Below are positions 37,862 through 49,169 of a stretch of DNA of 64,000 bases, piece by piece. Under the pieces are notes generated by a model, which made no database searches, had not been told where the DNA came from, and was given only the letters and a program-made list of their open reading frames with translations. The number at the start of each line of letters is the position of its first letter. Position 1 is the stretch's first letter. The translations under genes and the position numbers were made by a program. Source of the DNA: Sordariomycetes sp. S80-01Y (Eukaryota > Ascomycota > Sordariomycetes); assembly GCA_037042185.1 (NCBI GenBank), contig JAXQJY010000025.1:868001-932000 (forward strand), written 5' to 3'.

Positions 37862-40800
37862 TTCGAATGCTTCTCGCGCATTGAAGGCGACAAAATGGGA
37901 GGTATTGGGTTGTAGTTGATGGAGTGGTCAAATCGGAAGTCGCGATTTCTGCTCGGGAGAGGCACAAACTCGAACCTCGACACCTGAGATATATCTTAGT
38001 AAATGCCAGGAAATGGTGGTCAAGTTCGAAGCTGTTGATCCAGGGGCGACCCAGATTGTTCGACTACTATCGAATTCGCAGATTCTGGGCGGGTTCCAAA
38101 CATCCGATATGACTGTGCTGTGCAGGAGTGATTCCCGTCGTAGACGTAGAAGGATCCTCGGGCTGTTGCACAGTCACGGGTACTGCACACCGGTCCCGTT
38201 TACTCGACCCAAGGAGCCCTCGATGACTCGATAGGATGCGAAATCCCGGACCAAGGCCAGCCAAAGCGAAGCGAGGCGAACACAACTGCGGGCGCGGGGC
38301 ATACAGTCGAAGTCTTTCGCACTACACCGCACAGTTGACAACCAGCTGCAAAAGGAAGTCGCACGCGGTAGACGGTGATCGACGAGGTCGAGGAGATAAG
38401 ATGTCACTGGGACTCGGGCGGGTTGGGGCCAGGTCGATGGCTTGGGAGATAGGAATCACGACTCGGTTCTCGACTGGGTATATTCGGCTGCAAGCGGGAG
38501 GTCCTCACAGATACGACCGGACGGAGGGCAAAACAGCACGGTCGAAAAATGAGATGAGGAGCACGGCGAACGTAGAGAAACAGGTGAAGGTCGTCGGCAG
38601 GTAGAAAGAGAAGTGACTCACAACAATGTCGACAGGCGAGGCTGACGTCCACGTCGTATGACTATCTCGAGAGGCAAACACAGCAATCGTGGAGGCCGCA
38701 GGACCGTCAGCAAAGCACCTCGACGCCGAGCCAGCCGTCCCAAAGGAGCGAAGAGAGTGTGAAACTCGTGATATCGGAAGAGAGAGTAGGTGGAGGAGAG
38801 GGAATCGAGTGGTCCTCCCGAGGTTCCTCCTCTTGACGAGAAAGATGCAGAAGCAAAGAAAAAGGGAAGGGTCCAGCAGGCGACAGGAAAGTGAGGGACC
38901 CAATCCTAATAACGGACGCAAGAGCCTCCCGGCCGCAGCTACTAAGTTCCTCCAGCAAGCAATTGCAGTGGTCTTGGGCGTGGCAGGTGCAGCCAACTCG
39001 AGCCCACTGCAAGTCCACTTGCAGGGGGGTGCAGCTGCAGCTGCCGCCAAGACGGACAGGGAGCCCCTGCACTCGCTGACAGAAATGCTCACACCTCAAG
39101 CCATCTCGCAACATCATATCGTGGCCTTTATCGGACCACACAGATGAGAAGTGTTGTAGCATCGAGTACGTTTGAATCGTAGTAGAATAACAGTACACTA
39201 TGGATACTTGGAAATTTGAGAGGCTACCAGGCTTGTTTTCCTTCTTCTTGACTTGCTGACAACGTGCCTTTCTCGACTCACACTTTCGCGGAATCGCATG
39301 TCTGAGATTCTGTCGTTTCTGTCACCCGCTAGCGGGACGCGCTTTCCCCAGCGGCTGTTTGGCGTCACCCACCAACAGCGGAGTCAGCGATGTCTCGCTC
39401 CAGGGTCAGTGCGAACATCGACTTTCGACTTTTCCATGAGATCGTCAAGATCATCGGCCCAGCTTCACGAATGCCCTTCTTTCCGTTCAACAACCAGTAT
39501 CTGATCATCAAAGGCGACACCTGCAACCGTGCATCATCAGCCCCAAGGTCGAGTACCGAAATATGGGGAGCCTCCGCCCCCCATCAGCAGAGCAAGCCAT
39601 GTCGCCCGTTGTCTCGAAGCAAACGTCCAGTGACCCTCCAGCAAAGCGGCCACAAGGACACCCTTTTGGCTGACGTCGAATTGATCGGTGCAGCGTATTG
39701 CCGTAGAGGGTTCCCAGGCGAGGAGGCGAGTGCAACGCAGATAGCAGATAGCTGCCGCGCTGCCCAATGAGAAGCGCTCCTGGGGCAGTCTGCTGCTGCG
39801 CTGCATTAGCACTTGCAGCGGCCTCCTGCGCTGCGCTTTTCCAAGCATGTCTCTGCACTCTCTGGACATGCTGAGATTCAGTTTGCGCGTCTGCCCGCGA
39901 TGGTGGCGCGCTCAATCTCCGTTGATCTGGCATTACTGCACCACCAATGCCCCTCACACGGCGGCGTCAGCTCGCCTCGCCCCTTTTGCCCTCACAGGTT
40001 GCTAGTTGATCGTCGCTTAGGTATCTGGCGCCTTCATGTCTAGCACTCCGCTGCTCAGACTATCACGAGAGATGTGGACGCCACTTGTCGCGGCCAGCGA
40101 AAGTGCCTCCACTTGAAGCGCTGCCGGTCGACATGATCAACGACCGAAGATTCTTGGATAATCTCAATAATCACCGGCTCGGCCGCGCCAAGCCCTCAAG
40201 CCAGTCCAAGAAGACACAAGACGCCGAGATCATCTTCGGGGCCCTCGAGCTTTTGGTGGAACCATTGCGCCTTCTGCAGGGCTATGTGGGGAGGCTCGGC
40301 CGTTATGGACATGGGCGTCACACTTCGGGCCACATGCTCTTGTACGGCCACTGCGGCGAACAACACGACAAAGCTGACGAAGCCTTCAACATCAAGTCAC
40401 CAGTTGGACCAGCACCTTTCGCGGCAGGCATGAAACCAATATGGAGAGTGACAACCAGGTGGTCTCCTTGGGACTGCTCATATTCACGCCTATTGTTATA
40501 TCGCGACCCTGGGAATGGAGACAGCCGCGACGCTGAGCTAGGCGGGCGGGCCAGGATCACTGATTGATCACTGAATGCACTGCTGAGCAGCCTCCAACCA
40601 CTACAACAGCTCGCTGAATTCGCTGTCACACCTCATCCACCACTTGATGCAATCAGTCCCGAGACACCAGCGTTTCGCATCCAAAGGTGGCTTTCCAGCT
40701 TCCTGTCAAAAGGAGACAGTTCAATCTGCGACCGTATTGGCTGCTATGGATTCCACAGCCGCCAAATAAGACGAGCTTGATAGATTCCCATGGAGTGCTG

Positions 40801-43317
40801 ATTTGCGGCAACCCCGCTGGATTGTGGTCGGTATTGCTGCCTCCAGCATTGAGCTGCAGCTGAGTAGACCAGGACACCCCTCCATTGAGACAATGGAGTC
40901 CTGCAACATTGCGCCATAACCCTTGGTAAATTAGGATACCCTGTACACCGTCCACGATCAGCAAAGCTCAGAACTTTCGAAACGGTTATCTGTGCCACCG
41001 CAAGCGAATGTCGAATCCTCAGTCCTAGCTGGCACCGAACTATTCGCGGTGTCTTGCGAAGACTCGACTTCCGTCAGCGAACTAACCCCGCGATAAACTC
41101 GCAATCGGCCAAACCCGTCACACCTCAGTTTGGAAACACTCGGCAGAGACTTTTGAGTCTTATCCCAAAACGAAGATTACTGACAGTGACGGAGTAGAGC
41201 TCACTTTCTCAGGCCAAGCCTGCTCTATGTCATATTCTCCACCGACACTTGCTGCCCTCTTCTCCTATTGGGCTCATAACATCATCTTGCTTGGCGAGCC
41301 CCCGCGCTCATGCGAGCCCCTCCCACGCAACGTCGGGCCCCCACTACAAACTGACTGGGATGCTGGTGTCTTGTCTTGACTGTACTGTCTTGGAAGCCCC
41401 AAGAATGCAACATACAATGACCACCCACTGTTTTGAGCGCCTGTTTCGTCTTGTTCACCACGGCGAAGCACGAGCTCATCGTCACAGGCGGCACAACCAC
41501 AACATGCCAGCTGACCACACCACCATGCGAAAGTGCTGCCTGCGTCTAGCCAGGCCATTGCCGTGGGCATGTCTGCCGTGACTTCAGGAATTAATCCATC
41601 TGATACGAGTACGCAGTTGACAGTCCTGGATCGAGAATCGCAACGGGCCACTCAGCCGTGCAGCTCCATGACATGCGTGATTCAATGCATCCTTTTCATA
41701 ATTCCATCTTCGCTTAAATGCTCTGGAGCGGGCTTCCAGAGGTTGCGCATGTCTGACTCTCTCTACGCTGGCGATGCATCCACGCCCTCAATTCCAAGAC
41801 AGAACAATTAACAGCCTCTCCACCCACCGCGATGCCACACCCTCTGGCCGTGCTCACCGCCTCAGTTCAGCTCTCATTCTCCGAGTCTGTCGCACTGCAC
41901 AGCGCCAAATTCACCGGACAAAAACGGCGCGGGAGCGTTCTCAACAACCTTGTTGGTCAGAATTGCCGCTCTGCGTACCAGCTCATGTCACGAGGACCCT
42001 GCGAGCAGTGTGCGCCCAGACATGACACTCCGGACGAATGAGCTGGCCTCGTGGCAGGTGACGCCTCACATTCGCTGCAACAGCGCCAATTGACAGGCAC
42101 GCGATACGGTCTCTTTGCTTGTACTGGTCTTGACCGCCCCCCTGAGATTTTGATCTGGACTCTTTTTTTTATTTTTTATTTTTCTTCTGGATCAAGGCGG
42201 GTAGTGCGCTTCCGGCTGGGAACTTTCGCATCTGCCCACATCCTCGGTATCGAGACAATGCAGCTCAACACACAGAGATGAGGCCAAGTGGCTCTTGGAT
42301 CTTGGTGCTGTCAACAACGGGTCAAGAAACCCTGGTTGTTACATGGCGCTACTTTGAAGGACGATCATAGCATCATCGTACATTTCGATATGATTAAGTG
42401 ATTGCCGTGTGATCTTGCCCCTCTACCGAAAGGGGCAAGACGATGGACAAATGCGGGCCAGTGATAACGGAATTGACCCCGCGTTCGATGGGATAACTGA
42501 CATGGCGAACAGTGAGATTGAAGAGTTAGGCTAGGCTCTTTTGGTGCAAGATAATCGTTGGGCCTGACCCTGTCGCGTCGGACACGAAGCGTGGCACAGG
42601 GGCTGGTGGGTTGGCTAAAGGGACTGGTTCAAGAAGAGATCCGTTCTCGAGAACGCTTGTTCGGAGTAATGGAGTAACTTTGGAATATATGGGATTGGCA
42701 AAGCTACCTACGCAGCGACTGTATCGCCAGTTTTAATACACTCGAACCCTAGATAAATATACAGAACGTCGACAGGACCTCTACGTAGTTCTCGTCGTGG
42801 GGTTCGCCGACTTCTCCTAACGCCCGATCGTGGCAAATAGTATAATTGAACAGATATCGACGGGTGTTCTTTGTGTTCACGATTGAACATGGGGTGCCAG
42901 TAGATGCAAGATGGACTTCAGTAGACATATCATTAAGTATCGGTGGGAAACTTACTCCCTGACCACCGGAGCACCCTACGGAAAGAAGGTTAAAAAGAAT
43001 GACCCTGCCGGGTAGCTTTCAAAATATGTACGCAACGGCTCGAAAAGATCATTGTGCTGTTGACCATGTACACTTGACAACCACATAAGGCATCCCGCCG
43101 TGGAGAAACGAAGAACATATACCCAAGTTAAACAAGGAAAAAGAGCTGGTTTGCGCGCTTATGACGAGTTAGCTGCGACCGCGGTTGTTTAATTGTGTTC
43201 ACCATTCCCAGAATGGCTGATGAACGGCTAGGAACGTCGGATATTTAGTAGGTGAAGTCTCGGCAAAGGACTTTCTCACAGCAAAGAAGTGACGAGACCG
43301 GCGTCCTCTATTATATC
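37862..43317. other. 5.4-kb gene-poor interval
   Basis: The largest gene-free stretch between recognised genes. Frames up to 195 codons occur, but they are compositionally biased (Ala/Ser/Arg), lack domains and mostly start at non-ATG codons. The left end must hold the LRR promoter and the right end the 2EXR 3' UTR. A strong short hairpin at 42,414-42,439 and an A/T-rich run near 42,160 are the only distinct signals. I do not recognise any transposon. Confidence 0.5.
42414..42439. other. Perfect 9-bp stem hairpin
   Basis: CTTGCCCCT (42,414-42,422) and AGGGGCAAG (42,431-42,439) are exact reverse complements around an 8-nt loop. It lies in gene-free DNA about 0.9 kb beyond the 3' end of the 2EXR gene. 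It could be part of a transcript, a small inverted-repeat element, or chance. Confidence 0.5.
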
Positions 43318-44496
43318 TCATTCCAAATGGTAGAGACAAAGCTCAGGCTCGAACGTCGATATATCCTTGAAACGCATCCAATTGGGCCGCTCGATATGTT
43401 CGTTCAAGACTCCCATTGCATGTATTGGAAGATTCCAGAATCCGACCGCTGGTTGAGGACCATTATACATTTCAACCTGGCTCTCCAAGATGCCATCATT
43501 GCCAACATTGAGTCTTCTCGCCGGAGCTCCATTGTAAACCCGCTCGACCTCCCTTTCCATAATATCATTCGCTGACTTCCGATCCTTGATGGGCTCCGCT
43601 GCTTTCGCGGTGCAGAAGAGGACTCTTATTTCCCAGCTATAGGTCACATCTGGCCGCATCTGCACCGTCCCCAGTCCTTCTACCGCTTTGAACCACTCTT
43701 GGACCCGCATGCGTGGATCTCCTCCCCTGAAACCCACCCGAGTCAGGTCTAGCTCATGTCGCGGGTCCTTGGGCAGTCTGTCAAATCTTGAAACTTGTGC
43801 TGACATTAGGCGTGAGGCATGGGAGGAAGGAATTTCCTCGGCTCCGTAGGCGCGGAACCAGCTCGACACAAACATTACCCGCTGAAATCTCAACGCCAGT
43901 AGCCTCCACGTCTCCGATGCGGGTTCCTGCTCGCATCCGCAGACCGCCACAGCGTAATTAAGCAACCCGACCCCCTTTGGATCTCGCCTTCTGAGTTGCG
44001 TGACGAAATCGACGAAGTGCTCTGCAGGGCTGATGCTATAGCAGGGGTTTGCGTTCTCCAATGTGTCCATCTCGGGGTTGAAGTAGAATATACCGTTCTT
44101 TATACCCTCGCTGGTATGGTAGCTGCATTGGATTCGTACTCGATAGTAGTGCAGGATCTGGCTTCTTGCCTCGTAGTTGACAGCCGAGATCCTGTCGATA
44201 ACCGAGTCGTGACGTCCCTGCACAAACAGCCTGTATTGAAAACCGTCGTCCTCTGGCCAGGTGGCAACATCTGCACCGTGTCCGGCGCCGTCCCTTTTCA
44301 TGTTCACATGTGCTTGTATGCGGCGGCGCGGCAAGCACCTGACTACAAGGTGTCGCTCGCTCGCCATGGCAGCTTCCCAGATCATGAGGCGGATCTCCGG
44401 AGGTAACAGAGGGAACATGGGGAAATGAGCTTGTCTTGTCGAGTCGATAGTGCTCGGGTAGTATACACCCCCAGTTGGGCTCCATCTTGTGGACAT
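43318..44496 (-). CDS. 2EXR-domain protein
   Basis: Single-exon gene of 392 residues. The motif FPLLPPEIRLMIWEAAM at about residue 28 is the hallmark of the 2EXR (F-box-like) family, which is much expanded in filamentous ascomycetes. It is followed by the second conserved block with AVNYEARSQILHYY, and then by a family-typical region (YSISPAEHFVDFV, FQRVMFVSSWFRAYG). Biochemical function is unknown for the family; the LPxEIRxxIW motif resembles an F-box, so a role in protein-protein interaction is only inferred. The start at 44496 is an ATG about 25 residues before the domain, typical for the family. It stands alone in gene-poor DNA on both sides. Confidence 0.88.
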   Translation of the reverse strand: MSTRWSPTGGVYYPSTIDSTRQAHFPMFPLLPPEIRLMIWEAAMASERHLVVRCLPRRRIQAHVNMKRDGAGHGADVATWPEDDGFQYRLFVQGRHDSVIDRISAVNYEARSQILHYYRVRIQCSYHTSEGIKNGIFYFNPEMDTLENANPCYSISPAEHFVDFVTQLRRRDPKGVGLLNYAVAVCGCEQEPASETWRLLALRFQRVMFVSSWFRAYGAEEIPSSHASRLMSAQVSRFDRLPKDPRHELDLTRVGFRGGDPRMRVQEWFKAVEGLGTVQMRPDVTYSWEIRVLFCTAKAAEPIKDRKSANDIMEREVERVYNGAPARRLNVGNDGILESQVEMYNGPQPAVGFWNLPIHAMGVLNEHIERPNWMRFKDISTFEPELCLYHLE

Positions 44497-46329
44497 GTAC
44501 GTAGTCGGACATGAGGAGATGAGTAAAGGACGGTCTTTGCGGCGTGTCGGCTTGTCTTGTCGCAGTGACGATGTGACGTGAAGAGCCGTACTGGTGTTGA
44601 ATCCGAGAGAGATTCAAACCATTGCGGTGTTCAAAAATCTTTCTTGTAGCCATCCATCAATCTTATATCAAATAACCTTGATGACGCGCTGTGCCTTGGT
44701 AAAGTTCAAGGCCACCTGTCAATCGTCAAAAACAGTACGGATATATGATTGGCTCACGAGAATCTTACACGAGCATTGATTCAGCTTTACGAGACTCTAA
44801 AGGTCTTCGAGTTTACTCGCAACGCTTCAATGGTTGGTGGCAAACCAAGTCTACACAAGTGCAGCCCACCAGAAAGAGCATGGACAAGACGCCACGTTAG
44901 TTGCCTATGTTCGCCTGGAACAGTATACGTGCTCAGGATTCATGCTTTATGGTATTCGAAGCCTCTTCAAACAGAGTCGACAGTAGACGGCTTGAAACAA
45001 GGTGATGTTATCGACCTCAAGGCATGAGCGTCGTGTGGCCGCAGAGTTTGAGCTCAACTCAGTAGACCCCGAGCTTGAACGAGTAAAGGCAATTTTTCGA
45101 AACAACCTTTTCCATTTGATAAGCTTCCAATGTAATGTCCGCAGACGGAGCTCACGAGCAATATTCGATTACCTCCGCAATGTGGCAAGGTACACCACCT
45201 GTCGAGCGACTTGGTGACAAACTTACTAGGCCTGTTTTCCGCAAAGTATGGAATCGTCAATGGTATTGGGCGCGGTCCCAATTCCGCACATGATCTCCAA
45301 TTCATGCGATCATCAAATACATGAACTCGGAGTTTTGATTTGATAGGATACAAGAACTTGAAGGGTTTTCACATCCATTTCAGACACCAGAAAGAGTAAA
45401 GGAATGACGCATCGCATGGTACCATCCGCGCCCTAGTCCCAGAATCTAAAGACCTGTCACACCGAGTATGCCTGCAAATACTTGTTCCTTCGCACGAAAT
45501 TTTGTCGACTGCATCTATTCGATAGTTGACGTTTGAATTCGAAGTCGATCATGACGGGCTAGAAAAGGGGTCCCCCCTTTTCTACCCCACCAACATGGAG
45601 CTGTTGCTACGCGCGCGCGCGCACATGTGCCCCTCTTCTATGAAGTACTCACACCGCCAACGTGTTCGATCTCAACTTTCTGCTTTCGAGCCCCTTCTCC
45701 ACCCAGAACTTTGTCATCCCATCAATGCATCTCGCAATGCTCCGAGATCTTCAACGTAAGCCAAGGTTCGATCTCGGCACCTTTGACATGACAGGGTTCC
45801 CCAGTCCAGCCCTCGCTGACCGCTGCGCCGGCCCACTTGGCCTTCACATCGCTGAAGGGATTCAGCGATGGCTTCAGTCACGCGCGATGCGCGCTTTTGT
45901 TGTGCATGATGCAGGAAATAGGTAGACTGCTGGGACGAGGTGAGAGTGAGGCGTTGGCTGACGGAAGTTGCTCGCAGATATGGGGATGCTGCAAGTATGG
46001 CACTACGCTACTGCGCGCGATCGTATTAGAGAGCGCGTATTCCAGGCAGACTCTTGAAAAACACGATCGCGATCGACACGCGGTCGGAATCCTACTGACG
46101 TTCTAGAGTCTCTATGCGAACATTGTTGGAGCCTAGCAACGTCCCTCGACCTTTGACGACGAAATTTTCGACTACGAGCGCTGCTATTCTTTTGTGCTCA
46201 GATGTGCCCCTATCCTCCCCATGCTGTTGCCAGTTTGCGCCCAAGTATGCACTAATATACAACGTCAACACAAGGAGAGTTACAATAGATGACGTGAACC
46301 ATCGCGCCAAGGCTTGAAATGGCACGCCA
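44497..46329. other. Intergenic interval
   Basis: 1.8 kb without a supported gene. It contains the 2EXR promoter and the 3' UTR of the next minus-strand gene. A CG dinucleotide run lies at 45,610-45,622. Short open frames show no domain. Confidence 0.45.
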
Positions 46330-47271
46330 TCAAACCTTCTTCTTTACGGGCACAAGCCTCTCCAACGTCTGAAAGCCTCCATGTGCGAATCCTTTCGTAA
46401 CGTTAACCTTGTACTCACTCCCGTCAACCCTAATCGTTCCGAAACCGCTGTCAGTCCAGGCACTCTTCACACCCTCAAACATCCCCTTGATTCCTCGACC
46501 GATCTTGCGGAACGGGAGTGTCATCAGATGTTGCATGTCGAACTTTTTCTGCTCCTTTGCCCTCTCCAGCTCAGCGTCCTTCAGTTGCTGACGCCGAAGT
46601 TGCGGGACATGTTCCTCGGGCAGGGAAAATCTTGATTTGATATTGACCTTGTCGAGGTCGACGGTGAGGACCTTGGGTTGGAGGAAGGGGAGCATGCGCT
46701 GGACTGTGACCTCCATCTTGAGGGTGGGACTCGTAGCTACGGGAGCGGCGGTGGCAGCTGGTGTCGGCACAGGGCGGGTTGCTTGGGAGGGGATGGCACG
46801 TATTTGACTGACGATACCGGGCGTTTTACTGATCAACCAGAAGCCCATCGCCGCCAGGAGAATATAAGTCGTTCCCAAGACCCAGAGTGTCCATTGAACT
46901 TCCGCACCTATCGGTCTGAATATTGTCCATGGCCCCGTCAAGCCAACCCATGCCAGTATACTCAGGCCACTGCTCCAGCACCCAAAGTAGAACCAGAAAT
47001 GTGAAGGCGCCTCGTACAGAATGGTGGGTGTCCCTTTCGAGGCTAGGGTTTTGACGAGAGCGTAGTTTGTCCCCGCCTTGTTTGCCGCTTGGGCTTGTGT
47101 TGGTATATCTCGTGAGCCTTTGGCAGACTTTGCAAATCGTATTGGTGACGATGATAGCAGCCGTTGCTTAGGCAGTTTGGCTAGGATCTCGGATTTGCAG
47201 GTTCGGGGTCGTAGCAGCGGACGGATGGTGGTGATGGATAGGTTGAGAAGACCTCGCGGGAGGCCAGCCAT
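46330..47271 (-). CDS. Predicted mitochondrial two-span membrane protein
   Basis: Single exon, 313 residues. The N-terminus is Arg/Leu/Ser-rich with no acidic residues for the first 27 positions (MAGLPRGLLNLSITTIRPLL), as in a mitochondrial presequence. Two hydrophobic spans lie at about 91-111 (FWFYFGCWSSGLSILAWVG) and 126-147 (WTLWVLGTTYILLAAMGFWLI), followed by a Pro/Ala linker and a basic domain ending HGGFQTLERLVPVKKKV. The layout resembles small inner-membrane assembly factors such as the TMEM70/TMEM186/TMEM223 group, but I cannot confirm membership. It is divergent from PDX1, with starts 379 bp apart, which fits a mitochondrial role. Existence is likely; function is unknown. Confidence 0.85.
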   Translation of the reverse strand: MAGLPRGLLNLSITTIRPLLRPRTCKSEILAKLPKQRLLSSSPIRFAKSAKGSRDIPTQAQAANKAGTNYALVKTLASKGTPTILYEAPSHFWFYFGCWSSGLSILAWVGLTGPWTIFRPIGAEVQWTLWVLGTTYILLAAMGFWLISKTPGIVSQIRAIPSQATRPVPTPAATAAPVATSPTLKMEVTVQRMLPFLQPKVLTVDLDKVNIKSRFSLPEEHVPQLRRQQLKDAELERAKEQKKFDMQHLMTLPFRKIGRGIKGMFEGVKSAWTDSGFGTIRVDGSEYKVNVTKGFAHGGFQTLERLVPVKKKV

Positions 47272-47650
47272 GGCTATAAATATAGTTGCGCGCAGGGCGC
47301 TGTAACTGGCCGATGCTTTAATCGATCAATCGAGGTTGTCGCTGCAAGCTCACTGTCGCATCTCGTCGTCGTCGATACGTAGAAAAAATGTCGATCCAAT
47401 CAAGGTTAAGCGCGAAATAGCAGGGGATGAAGCTTGACGCGACTATGAATTGACAGAATAAAGGGAAGGCTATAACGGTATGAAAGCGGCTACTGTGTCT
47501 AGCTTCTTTTGGTCACTTAGTTCCGAATCATCCCGCCAAAAGTTTATGTGGGCCCTCGAATCCTCAACAGCTTCAACCTCAACCACGAGCCCTCCACCTA
47601 CACCAACATCTTTGCCCGTTCCATCGTCGCCCGCCGCTCAATCGCCCATC
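47272..47650. promoter_or_regulatory. Bidirectional promoter of two mitochondrial genes
   Basis: A 379-bp interval between divergent ATGs of the two-span membrane protein and PDX1. There is no space for another gene, so the two probably share control elements. Confidence 0.55.
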
Positions 47651-48980
47651 ATGGCGTCCCTCGCGGCAGCATGTCGAGCAACCGCTCGTCTCACACCCGC
47701 GCGCGCTCGCCGTACGTTCTCAATCGACCCTTTCTGTTCCCCCAAAAACCTCCGAATGCGCAACTAACTAACCTCTCATGGCAGACCTCTCAACCTCCGC
47801 TCGCGCCCTCGCCGCTCAGAACTTCACCATGCCCGCCCTTTCTCCCACAATGACCGAAGGCAACATCGCGGCCTGGAATGTCAAGGAAGGCGACTCCTTC
47901 TCCGCCGGTGACGTACTCCTCGAAATCGAAACCGATAAGGCGACCATGGACGTCGAAGCCCAGGACGACGGTGTCATGTTCAAGATCATGAGGCAGGGCG
48001 GGGAGAAAGGCGTCCAAGTTGGCACCAGGATCGCAGTCGTGGCAGAGACCGGGGATGACTTGGCCAGCTTGGAGGTTCCCAAGGATGATAGCCAGCCTAT
48101 TGGTACGCCTGCAAAGGAGGACAGCAAGGCGGACAGCAGTCCGAAGGGGGAGGAGAGAGTTGAGAAGAGCGAGAGGACCGCTAGTGGGAGCACCCAGATC
48201 CATCCCGTGAGGCTGCCTCTGTATCCGTCCGTGGGCCACATCGTCAAAGAGAAGGGGTTGTCCGATGAGGACCTAAGCAAGATTACCCCTACGGGCCCCG
48301 GAGGACGTTTGTTGAAGGGAGATGTGCTTGCCTATATTGGAAGCATCAACTCCAGCACACCTTCGACTGTCTCTTCACGTTTCGACAAGCTCGCTCACCT
48401 CGATCTTAGCAACATCAAAGTTGCTGAGAAGAAGGAGAAGCCAGCCGCACCGGCCGCGAAGGAGCCCGAGCAAGAGCCAATCGAAGAAGACCTCGAAATC
48501 AGCATCCCTGTCTCGTTGAGCAAGGTTGTCGAGGTGCAGAACAGGATCCAAGACACGCTGGGTGTTTTCCTGCCGCTTTCGACGTTCATCAGCCGCGCAG
48601 CTGATGTAGCCAACTCGGAACTCCCTGCTTCCAAGCGCGCTCCCACCACGGACGAGCTTTTCGACCAAGTCCTTGGTCTTGACAAGGTCAAGGGTGCGAA
48701 GGCCTCCCGTGGCATCTACCTTCCACAAATCTCCGCCATCCCACCCCCGTCTGCTTTCCCTTCGGCCCCAGCTCCGAAGCAGGCCGACATTATCGACATT
48801 CTGTCACCGAAGCCCAAGAAAGTTGTCTCGTCTCCATCAATAGCCGCAGTGCCGGGGCTTTCGAGCAGCGAGAATCTCTTCAGCCTGGTCGTGCCTCAAG
48901 CCGAGGAGAAGAGGGCGCAAGTATTCTTGGAAAAGTGCAAGGTCATTCTGGAGCAGGAGCCTGGGCGATTAGTGCTTTGA
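47651..48980 (+). CDS. PDX1: Pyruvate dehydrogenase complex protein X (E3-binding protein)
   Basis: Two exons, 47651-47711 and 47785-48980, encode 418 residues. A presequence (MASLAAACRATARLTPARAR, then HLSTSARALA across the splice) precedes a lipoyl domain (TMPALSPTMTEGN onward) whose lipoylated lysine is K72 in ETDKATM. The peripheral-subunit-binding domain lies near 165-205 (LYPSVGHIVKEKGLSDEDL, ITPTGPGGRLLKGDVLAYIG). The C-terminal part is shorter than an E2 catalytic domain and lacks its HxxxDG active site, as in fungal protein X. It anchors dihydrolipoamide dehydrogenase to the PDH core in the mitochondrial matrix. Upstream in-frame codons continue to 47480, but MASLAAAC gives the expected presequence. 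Tail-to-tail with the zinc-cluster gene, 189 bp apart. Confidence 0.95.
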
Positions 48981-49169
48981 GGGAATGGTTTTCTTTGTAC
49001 TTTTGTATAACTTTTAGACGGAATATACCTTATCCCTGGGTAATTCAATGCCCTTGCCTATGTTGAGTCTAACTTGCCCAGCCGGTCCCCTAGACTACAA
49101 GCTTGAAACCTTGGTGCTGCCTCTGATCGCAAAGCAGCTAAATCTACAGACACTTGATTCCTCGCACCT

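Noticed and set aside
37955-38000. GGTTCGAG on the minus strand, suggesting a tRNA T-loop
   Set aside because: The flanking five bases on each side are not complementary, and no D-arm or acceptor stem is found.
38505-39092. 195-codon minus-strand frame
   Set aside because: Ala/Ser/Leu/Phe bias with an alanine run; no domain and no conserved-looking block.
40085-40567. 160-codon plus-strand frame in the gene-poor interval
   Set aside because: It starts at a non-ATG codon and has no domain and no upstream exon I can justify. I cannot exclude a relic.
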